DNA from: Microbacteriaceae bacterium
GTDB taxonomy: Bacteria; Actinomycetota; Actinomycetes; Actinomycetales; Microbacteriaceae
Length of the DNA: 14,324 nucleotides
Direction of reading: 5' to 3'
NCBI GenBank assembly: GCA_009925875.1
Contig: RFQD01000014.1
Coordinates: forward strand, 1 to 14,324
Under the pieces are notes generated by a model that worked only from the letters and a program-made list of their open reading frames with translations, made no database searches and had not been told where the DNA came from. Position numbers and translations under genes: made by a program. How positions within the stretch are numbered: the stretch's first letter is position 1; each line of letters begins with the position of its first letter. This document shows positions 1 through 7,446 of this stretch, one piece after another.

Positions 1-13
1 TGAAACCCAATCG

Positions 14-2731
14 TTACGCAACAAGCACGACCGACTCTTTCTTTTCGCCGCGCGTGAGCTTCGAGCCCTCCACGTCGATGTCGGGAAGAAGGCGATCCAG
101 CCAGCGGGGCAACCACCAGGCACCGCGACCCAACAGGCGTAGGGCGGCTGGAACAAGCAGCAAACGCACGAGGAACGCGTCAACCAGCACCCCAAAAGCG
201 AGCCCAAATCCCATCGGCCGAATCATGGTCGATTCCGCGAACGCGAAACTTCCGAAGACGGCCATCATGATGATGGCGGCGGCAATAACCACAGCACGTC
301 CCGCCCGCACACCGTGCGTAATGGCCATGCGAGGGCTGTCGCCGTGAGCGAATGCCTCGCGGATTCCCGCGGCGATGAAGAGCTGGTAATCCATTGCGAG
401 CCCGAAAAGCACGCCAATCAAGATGGTTGGCAAGAAGTTCATGACCGGCCCCGGATTATGAACGCCGAAGATGGAACCCAGCCACCCCCACTGGTACACC
501 GCCGTCACCGCGCCAAGAGCGGCCGATACCGAGAGCAAGAATCCGGCACTCGCGACAAGCGGCACCGCAATGGATCGGAACACCAGCATCATGAGCAAAA
601 TGCTCAATGCGATCACGGTGCCGAGATACAACGGAAGGGCATCCGCAAGCTTCTTGGAAATATCGATGTTCACGGCGGCCATTCCCGTCACGCCGAGATC
701 ACCGCCAGTTAGCTCGGCGACCTGCGGCGCCTTCGCGCGAAGGTCATTAACGACGGCCTCGGTAGAGACAGCCGCCGGGCCTTCGCTCGGAACGACCGAA
801 AACGCCAACGTTTTGCCGTCGGGGGACGGAGCGCCCGTCACAACGGCCTCGACATTGGGTACGGTCATGAGCGTAGAGGCAATCTCGGCTTGGGTCTTGA
901 GCAGGTCGTCCCCCGCGAGCTTGCGGTCGAACATGATTGCGGCGGTGATCTGCCCGTTTTGGCCCGCGCCGAACGCGTCACTCGTCAACTGATATGCGCG
1001 GTATTGCGTGGAATCGACCGGCTCTGAGAAACCGTCCGCGAGTCCGAGGCGCATTGACCCGAATGGGACGGCCGCCACGAGCAACACACCCACCGTGAGG
1101 AGGAGCGCAATGACGGGCCGCTTGGCTGCCCAAATCTCGCGGGTTGTGGGCACAGCCACGTTGCCGGTGGGCGCGCCCGAGTCGCTTGACGTGAGGGTCG
1201 CGAGACGTGCACGTTCGCGCTTGCTGAGCACGCGCATCCCGCTCAGCTTCATCATCGCGGGGGTAAACGTGACCGCGGCGAGCACCGCGATCGCAATAGC
1301 GATGGCTCCAATCGAGCCCATGAGCCCGAGGAATCCAATGCCGGTGAGATTCAGGGCCAGCAGCGCAATAATCACGGTGAGTCCGGCGAAGAGTACAGCC
1401 GTTCCGGACGTTCCGTTGGCGAGCGCAATCGAATCACGCATCGACATTCCTGCTTTGAGTTGACGTCGGTGTCGGTTAAGAACGAAGAGCGAGTAGTCGA
1501 TGCCGACGGCCAGACCCAGCATGACGGCGAGTGTGGGAGTCGTTGAGTTCATCTCGACGACCGATGACAGGGCGTACGCCCCCAAGGCGCTGATGCCGAC
1601 TCCGAGCAGTGCCGTCACAACCGGCAAGCCGGCGGCAACGAAAGTGCTGAGCATGATGAACAACACAACTCCCGCAATCACCAGCCCGATGACCTCGCCC
1701 GGACCGACGATGGTACCGAGAGACGTTGCCAGTTCTTTGGAAAATTCGACAGTCACTCCCGGCACATTCATGCCGGACAGGGCCGTCACAACAGCATCCT
1801 TGGCCTCGGGTGACACATCGGACATGGGGGTTGAAAAATAGACAGCGCCGAGGGCAGTCTGCCCATCGACCGAAACGGCACGATAATTCTTCGCGGCATC
1901 GAGCAACGCCTGACCCCACGCCACCTGTTGAACCTGCGCGGTCAAGTCCGCACGGGCGGTGTCGAGATCCGCTTGGGCAGCCGTGAGGGCTGCCTTGTTT
2001 TCCTCGATTGTCGCGCGACCGGATGCACTCGCTTGACGCGCGGCGTCGAGCGCCGCTTGCGACTGCGTGAGCTGTGTCAAACCTGCCGTGACCTGGGCAA
2101 GCTGCGCGTTCAACTGGTCAATCTGAGACTGTGGAGCGCCGCCTGAAATGGCCTGCTGCAGCCCTACTTCAAGTGCGGCCTTGTTCGATTCGAGCACGGG
2201 ACGGTTGCTATCGATCTGCGCCTGACCGGCAACGATTTGTGCCTGACCGGCAACCAAATCCGCCTCCGCCTGTCGAATCTTCGCCCATCCCGCGTCGATT
2301 TCCGCTTGCCCCGCATCTAGCTGAGCGGGGGCGGCAGCAACCTTTTGCTCGGCGTCGACAATCTGAGCAACCTTTTCATCCTTGGTCGCCTGCGCGGCAA
2401 ATGGATTGAGCACGCCATCGATGGAGGGCAGGTTGGACACTTTTGTGAGCGCTGCATCAATTGCCGCTTTTTGTGCGCCGGTGAAGGGCGTTCCGTCAGT
2501 CTTGTGAAATACCACCTGAGCGCTGCCACGCGACGCGTCGGGAAAAGACTTCTTCAGTTCGTCGATGACGGTCTGCGACGGCGTTCCGTTGAGCGTCATG
2601 TTCGACGACAGCGATCCGCCAAATCCGACGACGGCTCCGACCATCGCGAGAAGCACGATGACCCATGCCGTGACGACGAGCCAGGCTCGACGGGCAGAGA
2701 AAAGACCGAGACGGGAGAGGAGAGAGGCCAT
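14..2731 (-). CDS. MMPL/RND-family membrane transporter
   Basis: 905-aa polytopic inner-membrane protein of the MMPL family, which moves lipids, hydrophobic compounds or drugs outward using the proton gradient. Visible layout: TM1 at about residues 15-37; a large outside loop (about 40-340) with an Ala/Gln-rich coiled-coil insert (about 120-280); a TM block at about 344-494; another TM at about 539-557; a second outside loop; and a final TM block at about 700-870. The duplicated family motif appears as GIDYSLF (410-416) and again as GLAMDYQLF in the C-terminal half, so both RND repeats are intact. The ATG at 2731 has AAAGGA 7 nt upstream. It is divergent from a TetR gene, the usual arrangement for a regulated exporter. 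Substrate unknown. The family call is solid; a role in drug or lipid export is inference. Confidence 0.92.
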   Translation of the reverse strand: MASLLSRLGLFSARRAWLVVTAWVIVLLAMVGAVVGFGGSLSSNMTLNGTPSQTVIDELKKSFPDASRGSAQVVFHKTDGTPFTGAQKAAIDAALTKVSNLPSIDGVLNPFAAQATKDEKVAQIVDAEQKVAAAPAQLDAGQAEIDAGWAKIRQAEADLVAGQAQIVAGQAQIDSNRPVLESNKAALEVGLQQAISGGAPQSQIDQLNAQLAQVTAGLTQLTQSQAALDAARQASASGRATIEENKAALTAAQADLDTARADLTAQVQQVAWGQALLDAAKNYRAVSVDGQTALGAVYFSTPMSDVSPEAKDAVVTALSGMNVPGVTVEFSKELATSLGTIVGPGEVIGLVIAGVVLFIMLSTFVAAGLPVVTALLGVGISALGAYALSSVVEMNSTTPTLAVMLGLAVGIDYSLFVLNRHRRQLKAGMSMRDSIALANGTSGTAVLFAGLTVIIALLALNLTGIGFLGLMGSIGAIAIAIAVLAAVTFTPAMMKLSGMRVLSKRERARLATLTSSDSGAPTGNVAVPTTREIWAAKRPVIALLLTVGVLLVAAVPFGSMRLGLADGFSEPVDSTQYRAYQLTSDAFGAGQNGQITAAIMFDRKLAGDDLLKTQAEIASTLMTVPNVEAVVTGAPSPDGKTLAFSVVPSEGPAAVSTEAVVNDLRAKAPQVAELTGGDLGVTGMAAVNIDISKKLADALPLYLGTVIALSILLMMLVFRSIAVPLVASAGFLLSVSAALGAVTAVYQWGWLGSIFGVHNPGPVMNFLPTILIGVLFGLAMDYQLFIAAGIREAFAHGDSPRMAITHGVRAGRAVVIAAAIIMMAVFGSFAFAESTMIRPMGFGLAFGVLVDAFLVRLLLVPAALRLLGRGAWWLPRWLDRLLPDIDVEGSKLTRGEKKESVVLVA
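2220..2254 (-). repeat. 21-nt-period heptad repeat in the MMPL gene
   Basis: GCCTGACCGGCAAC occurs at 2220-2233 and again at 2241-2254, a 21-nt period (seven codons). On the coding strand it encodes successive VAGQAQI heptads inside the coiled-coil insert of the transporter's first outside loop. The period equals one coiled-coil heptad, so this is an internal protein repeat, not a mobile or regulatory one. Confidence 0.75.
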
Positions 2732-2799
2732 GAAGCATTCCTTTGTGGATGAGCGAAGTGCTGGAAATTGCTTCGTTGAAATGGCCAGCGGTCAAAAAC

Positions 2800-2829
2800 C
2801 GACATTTGTAGGATAAGAGACATCTGTCG
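2800..2829. promoter_or_regulatory. Operator-like dyad between MMPL and tetR
   Basis: Imperfect inverted repeat: CGACATTTGT (2800-2809), 10-nt spacer, ACATCTGTCG (2820-2829). Eight of ten arm positions pair. The same sequence can be read as a GACATYTGT direct repeat with an 18-nt period (2801 and 2819). It lies in the gap between the divergent transporter and the TetR regulator, where a TetR dimer typically binds to control both. The dyad is seen directly; binding by the adjacent regulator is inference. Confidence 0.5.
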
Positions 2830-2852
2830 CAGTAGGCATACTTAAACGTAGA

Positions 2853-2870
2853 ATTCACATTCCATTCACA
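2853..2870 (+). repeat. ATTCACA direct repeat upstream of tetR
   Basis: ATTCACA at 2853-2859 is repeated exactly at 2864-2870, an 11-nt period (one helical turn), 6 nt before the tetR start codon. The TCACA units with 11-nt spacing resemble the direct-repeat sites described for actinobacterial PhoP response regulators. That resemblance is all the evidence there is; chance similarity is possible in a short AT-rich leader. Confidence 0.35.
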
Positions 2871-2876
2871 GAAAAG

Positions 2877-3443
2877 ATGCCCGTGGACCCCCGGATCCTC
2901 CGCACGAAAGAGAGTCTGCAGAATTCACTGCTCGAACTCTGTCGAACCGAAGACTTTGCGTCACTATCGATTTCGAACATCGTCGACGCAGCCGGGGTGA
3001 ACCGCAGCACGTTCTACCAGCACTACGCAGACAAAGAAACGTTGTTGGCGGATGCCCTTGACGCCTACGTCACGCAGGCGCAGGCGCAACTCGAGGCAGC
3101 GGGCACCGACGGTCTCGAGGTGCACCCGCGCGACTTGATACTGCGCTACTTCATGCATGTGAGAGACAACATCGCGCTGTACCAAACCGCGTTGAGCTCT
3201 AGTGGTCCGCCCGTCATCGTGGAACGACTGATTGAGCGGGTGAGTGCGTTGGCCGAGCGAGGTCTCGTCACTCAGCCCGCCGTAGCGTCGGGAAAAATGC
3301 CCGTCAACATTGCGGCGGCCAGCCTTGCCGGCTCGTTTGTGGGAATCCTGCGTGAATGGATCAACATGACTCCCGTGCCGAGCGCCGAGAACGCGACCGA
3401 CTGGGCCTGGGCCGTACTCACGACGCCCGTGGGCGAGCCCTAG
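2877..3443 (+). CDS. TetR/AcrR-family transcriptional regulator
   Basis: 188-aa cytoplasmic DNA-binding protein. The N-terminal TetR helix-turn-helix is clear at about residues 8-60, with the family signature around ISNIVDAAGVNRSTFYQHYADKE (split here as ISNIVDAAGV, then NRSTFYQHY). The C-terminal two-thirds is the variable, all-helical ligand-binding and dimer domain. It is transcribed away from the MMPL transporter across a gap with a dyad at 2800-2829, so control of that transporter is the natural guess. The start ATG at 2877 has only a weak purine stretch (AGAAAAG) immediately before it; a GTG at 2883 would give a protein two residues shorter. The stop codon TAG (3441-3443) directly abuts the stop of the convergent dehydrogenase gene. 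Ligand unknown. Confidence 0.92.
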   Translation: MPVDPRILRTKESLQNSLLELCRTEDFASLSISNIVDAAGVNRSTFYQHYADKETLLADALDAYVTQAQAQLEAAGTDGLEVHPRDLILRYFMHVRDNIALYQTALSSSGPPVIVERLIERVSALAERGLVTQPAVASGKMPVNIAAASLAGSFVGILREWINMTPVPSAENATDWAWAVLTTPVGEP

Positions 3444-4814
3444 CTACTTCAAGATACGAATGAGCTTGCGGTTAACGAACTCCTCGATGCCGAATCGACC
3501 GAGCTCGCGACCGAAGCCCGAGCGCTTGACGCCACCGAAGGGTAACTCCGGGCTGTCGAGTCCGACACCGTTCACGTACACCATGCCGGCTTCGATCTGG
3601 TCGGCTACGCGCATGACCTGCTCTTTGTCGGTCGAGAACAGGTAAGAGCCAAGACCGAACGGTGTGTCATTGGCGAGAGCCACCGCTGCCGCCTCGTCCG
3701 CGACCTTGTAGACGAGGGCGACGGGGCCGAAGAATTCCTCGTGGTGCGCATCCATCTTCGGTGTAATACCTGTGAGCACAACACTCGAGAAGTACGTGCC
3801 TTTGCGGTCACCTCGGTTGACGACAACGGCACCCTGAGCGATTGCGCGCGAGACCTGTTCTTCGAGACCGTCGGCGGCGGACTCTGACGACAGAGGACCA
3901 AGGTAGGTGTCGTCGGCCATTGGGTCGCTCGGCACGGATTCGAGCATGGCTGCGGTGAACTTCGTCAAGAACTCGTCGTAGTGCTTCTCGAGAACGATGA
4001 ACCGCTTACCCGCGTTGCAGGCTTGTCCGTTGTTGTCGTTACGCGCAGCAACGGCGGCTTCGACGGTCGCATCCATGTCATCGGTGCTCAGCAAGATGAA
4101 CGGGTCGGAACCACCAAGTTCGAGCACAACCTTCTTGAGGTTGCGTCCGGCAATCTCGGCAACCGCGGCACCCGCTCGCTCCGAGCCCGTCAACGACACG
4201 CCCTGCACGCGTGGGTCCGCGATGATTGTCTCCGCCTGCTTGCTGTCGATGTACAAGTTTTGGTAGGCACCGACGGGGAAACCGGCGTCTCGAAACATCT
4301 TTTCCATCGCGGCCGACGATTCGGGGCACTGCGACGCATGCTTGAGTAAAATCGTGTTTCCCAGCACCAAGTTCGGTCCGGCAAAGCGGGAGACCTGATA
4401 GTACGGAAAATTCCAGGGCATGATTCCCAAAAGAACGCCGATTGATGACCGGCGGATGAACGCCTCGCCTTCCCCCTCGAACTCGGCAATCTGCTCGTCG
4501 GCGAGGAAGCGCTCACCGTTGGTCGCATAGAACGAGTAAATATCGGCAGTGAAGTCGACCTCGCCCAGTGCTTGACCGAGCGGCTTGCCCATTTCGCGCA
4601 CAATGATTTCGGCCAGTTCTTCGCGACGCTCGCGATGCAATTCGGCAACTTTTTCAATCATTGCGGCCCGCTGCGCCACCGTGGTCGACTTCGACCACGT
4701 GGAATGAGCGGCGTGCGCCTCCTCGATGGCTTTCGCCACGGCCGCATCCGTGGTCTGCGCGAACGGCGCACTCTTTTCACCGGTGGCAGGGTTGGCAACA
4801 ACGTAGGTGCTCAT
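3444..4814 (-). CDS. gabD: NAD(P)-dependent succinate-semialdehyde dehydrogenase (short GabD type)
   Basis: 456-aa cytoplasmic aldehyde dehydrogenase, probably oxidising succinate semialdehyde to succinate, the last step of GABA breakdown. From the chosen ATG, the family residues are Asn135 in MPWNFPYY, Lys158, the general base Glu232 in LELGGSDPF, and catalytic Cys266 in NNGQACNAGKRF. Length and these motifs fit the roughly 455-460-aa GabD1-like group of actinobacteria rather than the longer 480-500-aa enzymes. Start choice: AAGGAG lies 5 nt before ATG 4814, whereas the in-frame GTG at 4820 would overlap that ribosome binding site. It follows the LtrA-like gene by 57 nt on the same strand and ends tail-to-tail with tetR. 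Exact aldehyde substrate is inferred; other semialdehydes are possible. Confidence 0.85.
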   Translation of the reverse strand: MSTYVVANPATGEKSAPFAQTTDAAVAKAIEEAHAAHSTWSKSTTVAQRAAMIEKVAELHRERREELAEIIVREMGKPLGQALGEVDFTADIYSFYATNGERFLADEQIAEFEGEGEAFIRRSSIGVLLGIMPWNFPYYQVSRFAGPNLVLGNTILLKHASQCPESSAAMEKMFRDAGFPVGAYQNLYIDSKQAETIIADPRVQGVSLTGSERAGAAVAEIAGRNLKKVVLELGGSDPFILLSTDDMDATVEAAVAARNDNNGQACNAGKRFIVLEKHYDEFLTKFTAAMLESVPSDPMADDTYLGPLSSESAADGLEEQVSRAIAQGAVVVNRGDRKGTYFSSVVLTGITPKMDAHHEEFFGPVALVYKVADEAAAVALANDTPFGLGSYLFSTDKEQVMRVADQIEAGMVYVNGVGLDSPELPFGGVKRSGFGRELGRFGIEEFVNRKLIRILK

Positions 4815-4826
4815 AGTCACTCCTTC

Positions 4827-4846
4827 GTGAAACGTTCTCTTTTCAC
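4827..4846. promoter_or_regulatory. Small dyad in the gabD leader
   Basis: Perfect 6-nt inverted repeat GTGAAA (4827-4832) and TTTCAC (4841-4846) with an 8-nt spacer, just upstream of the gabD ribosome binding site. It could be an operator or a weak leader hairpin. No poly-T follows on either strand, so a terminator is unlikely. A 6-nt arm can arise by chance. Confidence 0.25.
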
Positions 4847-4871
4847 AATAGCCGTCAAAAATCGTGTTTCG

Positions 4872-6056
4872 TCATCGATTCTGGAGAGCTCGTTCTCGGC
4901 GACGCATCGCCAACACAATGATGGCCGTCGCGAGCAGGACAAAGTTCGCTGCGACGAGGTCGAGTTCACGACCGAAATTGTTCGTCAGTTCACCACTCAC
5001 CGTCAGAACGACCAGCAGTGCCACCGCAACGGCGTGCGCAATCGTTGTTGCCGTCCACCGCCGCGACTCAATCAGCGTGAGCCACAGAATGGCGACCCCG
5101 ACGCCCAGCATGGGGAAGGTCGACCACGCCGTCGTCGAGCCACCGTGGTCTTTCTCACTGAACCCGGTCGAAAGTTCAACGTAGGCGACGATCCCAAACG
5201 CGCTCGAAAGCACAAGGAGGAAGTGGGCTACCACGCGTCCTCGGGCCAATCGAATCGTCGAGGCGAGAGGCGGTTCACCCAGCACGGGAAAATACAACAG
5301 CCAAATCGCAATCACGAACAGCAGCGTGAAGACCAGAAATTCCGGAGCGGGAATGGTGCGCATCGCTCCCAAGACTTCGAGTAGCTGCAAGAACGCATCA
5401 CCGAGCACAATGAGCAACAGAATGCCGAAGCGTTCATTCAATGGATGCGGATCGACCGACGTCGGGGGAACGAGCAGGCGCGGAACCACGATTGCCAAGC
5501 CGATGGCCGCCCATAACGTCGCAACGGGATAGAAAATCCACGCGATGAGCACGTCGCCCACGAGGTAGCCCATGGGGAAGCAGGCACCGAGAGCGAAGAT
5601 TGCGCTGGCTCCGAGAGAGACAAACATGAGTGAGCGAATCCACCGTTTGTCATGATTCGGTTCGCGCGTTCTCAACCAGGTCAACGCTGCGGTCGATAAA
5701 AACGCGACACACAGGGCGAGAAACCCCCAACGATCCGAGATGCCACCGCCTCGATACATGGCCAAACCGCACACCAGCAGGGCAACAACCTGGGCCAAAA
5801 CAACGATGCGCCGCGTCCAGCTTGTGTCGGGAGACATCATGAGCTCGAGATTGGTGACGGCCCACAACGAGTAGAGAACGATGAGCGACACCGCAATAAA
5901 GGCAAAGGTGAGCCAGCTCGGATCTTTGCCGTAAATGTAGGTCGCGCGAGCGAAAACGGCCACGATGATGAGGTCGTAAAACAGCGTGAGCCACGAAATG
6001 GTGGACAGGCCCCCGGCCGGGATCGGCGACGCCGACGATTGTTTCACGGAAGGCAT
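4872..6056 (-). CDS. LtrA-family (low temperature requirement A) membrane protein
   Basis: 394-aa integral membrane protein with about twelve hydrophobic segments from residue 22 to the C-terminus. The N-terminal WLTLFYDLIIVAVF (from residue 22) is the LtrA-family signature (usually W-x-E-L-F-x-D-L). A second family segment, ERFGILLLIVLGD, is present but with Asp where Glu is common. The family is named for a Listeria growth-at-low-temperature locus; its biochemical role is not established. Start choice: ATG 6056 is preceded by a GGAGAGG purine block about 9 nt away, while the 45-residue upstream extension is Arg/Pro-rich and overlaps the preceding AAA gene. It lies 49 nt after the AAA gene and 57 nt before gabD, all co-directional, so one transcript is plausible. 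Confidence 0.85.
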   Translation of the reverse strand: MPSVKQSSASPIPAGGLSTISWLTLFYDLIIVAVFARATYIYGKDPSWLTFAFIAVSLIVLYSLWAVTNLELMMSPDTSWTRRIVVLAQVVALLVCGLAMYRGGGISDRWGFLALCVAFLSTAALTWLRTREPNHDKRWIRSLMFVSLGASAIFALGACFPMGYLVGDVLIAWIFYPVATLWAAIGLAIVVPRLLVPPTSVDPHPLNERFGILLLIVLGDAFLQLLEVLGAMRTIPAPEFLVFTLLFVIAIWLLYFPVLGEPPLASTIRLARGRVVAHFLLVLSSAFGIVAYVELSTGFSEKDHGGSTTAWSTFPMLGVGVAILWLTLIESRRWTATTIAHAVAVALLVVLTVSGELTNNFGRELDLVAANFVLLATAIIVLAMRRRERALQNR

Positions 6057-6105
6057 GACCGCAATCCTCTCCTGCAATGACAATGTGCGCTCGTGAAAGA
6101 AGATT

Positions 6106-7035
6106 CTAGGTGCGCGCGAGATTCTCGATGTCTTGACGGAACGCCTCGGCCACCTCGGCAGACACCGTGGTTTTCGTCGTGGCGATGGCATCGAGGTAAT
6201 CCGTCATCGTCGGGCCGAGTCCCTCGCCCCCCGCGATTGCTTTCTCAAAAGCCGTTTGCGACGCGCGGCGAGCCGAGAATTCGATGTCGGCCGGCGAAAA
6301 CCCCTGACTGCGTTCGACGAGCTGGTCAAGGTCGAGCGCCGGCGCAGACTCCGGGATGAACTTGCGCCAGATGGCGAGGCGCGCATCCTGATCGGGAAGA
6401 CCGATCGGGATGACATAGTCGAATCGTCCGTGTCGCAAGAACGCGTCGTCGAGCGCGCGGATGAAATTCGTTGCGCAAATGAGTAGCTTGCCGGGGCGTT
6501 CCCGAAATGCCGGGATGATCTTCAGCAGTTCGTTCGTCACACCCTGCGTCGCCGACGGCGGTTCTCCGCCGCGCTGAGCGGCAATCTCTTCGACCTCGTC
6601 GATAAAGACAACCGCGTGGTCAAGTTCCGCAATTTCTTCGAAGATGAGTCGCAACCCGCCGGCAAGGCCCTCGGGTCCGGCCGCGAGTCGGGACGGAAAA
6701 ACCTCCACGAACGGCCATTCGAGTCGCGACGCGACGGCTTTGGCAAACGTCGTCTTGCCCGTTCCGGGAGGACCGAACAGCACGATGGCGCGCGGCGGTT
6801 CCACGCCGAATTGTTCGGCCATCGACGCGTTGGCCAGAGGCAGCACGAGCCGGCGTTCGAGGAGGTCTTTTTCTTCGACCATCCCGGCGATGTTTCCCCA
6901 CAGGTCACGCGACAAGATTCGCCCGCCCAGTTCACGTAGCGTGACCATCTCCTTGCCGCGCACGGGAATCTCGCGCTCGAAGTAACTCAGGTGCTTCTTG
7001 TCTTTGAACCCGGCGCGAGTCAGCACACCCAACAT
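6106..7035 (-). CDS. Classic AAA-family ATPase (C-terminal half of an apparent GNAT-AAA fusion)
   Basis: Read from ATG 7035 this is 309 aa. Walker A is GPPGTGKT (88-95), Walker B is AVVFIDEVEE (Asp146, Glu147), sensor 1 is Asn190 in CATN, and the second-region-of-homology arginines are in FLRHGRFDY (Arg201, Arg204). GFSPADIEFSARRA (from 245) matches the C-terminal helical lid of FtsH/Cdc48-like AAA proteins, so an active ring ATPase is expected. Residues 1-20 (LTRAGFKDKKHLSYFE) look like the last helix and strand of a GNAT fold, not an AAA start. This argues that the gene is the continuation of the GNAT frame. The ATG at 7035 has no good ribosome binding site; ATG 6948 has AAGGAG touching it with no spacing. 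Function unknown. Confidence 0.85.
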   Translation of the reverse strand: MLGVLTRAGFKDKKHLSYFEREIPVRGKEMVTLRELGGRILSRDLWGNIAGMVEEKDLLERRLVLPLANASMAEQFGVEPPRAIVLFGPPGTGKTTFAKAVASRLEWPFVEVFPSRLAAGPEGLAGGLRLIFEEIAELDHAVVFIDEVEEIAAQRGGEPPSATQGVTNELLKIIPAFRERPGKLLICATNFIRALDDAFLRHGRFDYVIPIGLPDQDARLAIWRKFIPESAPALDLDQLVERSQGFSPADIEFSARRASQTAFEKAIAGGEGLGPTMTDYLDAIATTKTTVSAEVAEAFRQDIENLART

Positions 7036-7381
7036 TAACCTGGTCGTCGGGTACCAAGACCGACAAACGAGTGAGGCCTTGCGGGGCAAGCCGCTGCTCG
7101 ACGGCTGCGAGAAGTCGATCTCCGATGCCTTGACGACGATGCTCCACGTCGGTGGCGAAGAAGACAATCCACCCCTGATCATGCGCTGCACGAGCGACGG
7201 CAATGCCGACGACATCACCATGCGCATCGACGGCGACCACGGCGACATCTTTTTCGCAGGATGCGACAACTTCACTCAGCGTATAAACCGGTTGCGCTCC
7301 GGCGGCCAAAACCTGGTTCCACATTCGCATCAAGGCGTCGAGATCCGACGCCACGTAGTCGCGAAAAATATGTTCCTTCAT
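6932..7381 (-). CDS. GNAT N-acetyltransferase domain, frameshifted relative to the AAA domain
   Basis: The N-terminal frame starts at ATG 7381. Residues 1 to about 118 are a recognisable GNAT fold. Acetyl-CoA motif A is DVEHRRQGIGDRLL (78-91), with the R-x-x-G-x-G pyrophosphate loop. After about codon 118 (GGG at 7028-7030) the reading is non-family sequence up to its stop at 6932, while the other frame supplies the missing GNAT end (LTRAGF...YFER). Removing one G from the GGG run gives VNVGVLTRAGF with standard GNAT spacing and a continuous 424-aa GNAT-AAA protein. So this is either a +1 indel (mutation or sequencing error) or a recoding site. The start has no strong ribosome binding site and sits 2 nt after a hairpin. 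Target of acetylation unknown. Confidence 0.75.
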   Translation of the reverse strand: MKEHIFRDYVASDLDALMRMWNQVLAAGAQPVYTLSEVVASCEKDVAVVAVDAHGDVVGIAVARAAHDQGWIVFFATDVEHRRQGIGDRLLAAVEQRLAPQGLTRLSVLVPDDQVNVGCADSRRVQRQEAPELLRARDSRARQGDGHAT

Positions 7382-7383
7382 TT

Positions 7384-7399
7384 GCTCATGTTAATGAGC
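7384..7399 (-). promoter_or_regulatory. Hairpin and mini-ORF directly before the GNAT start
   Basis: Perfect 6-bp inverted repeat GCTCAT (7384-7389) and ATGAGC (7394-7399) with a 4-nt loop, ending 2 nt before the GNAT ATG. On the coding strand it contains an ATG at 7389 that opens a three-codon frame (Met-Ser-Lys-stop). Its TGA overlaps the GNAT ATG as ATGA. No T-tract follows, so it is not a normal terminator. A role in translation control is inference. Confidence 0.4.
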
Positions 7400-7446
7400 G
7401 AGTACGGATGCGCGTAAGGAAAACTTTCGAGCGCCGACATTCCTTG

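Noticed and set aside
3454..3460. ATACGAA, a half match to the MarR-type operator
   Set aside because: It lies inside gabD coding sequence, encodes conserved C-terminal residues and has no symmetric partner.
4815..4820. GTG start two codons before the gabD ATG
   Set aside because: It lies on top of the AAGGAG ribosome binding site, which is correctly spaced for ATG 4814.
4572..5384. Long plus-strand open frame opposite gabD and the LtrA gene
   Set aside because: Composition is Arg/His-rich with no domain, and it lies antisense to two genes with clear family motifs. It is a by-product of high-GC codon use.
6057..6191. 45-residue N-terminal extension of the LtrA-like protein
   Set aside because: Arg/Pro-rich, overlaps the AAA gene and precedes a normal start with its own purine-rich site.
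7028..7030. Programmed +1 frameshift as the main explanation for the GNAT/AAA split
   Set aside because: No in-frame stop or rare-codon pause is at the junction and the zero frame runs on for about 30 codons; a simple indel or sequencing error is more economical, so recoding is kept only as an alternative.
7416..7445. AAGGAA / TTCCTT inverted repeat after the small gene as a terminator
   Set aside because: Six-base stem with an 18-nt loop and no T-tract; too weak to call.
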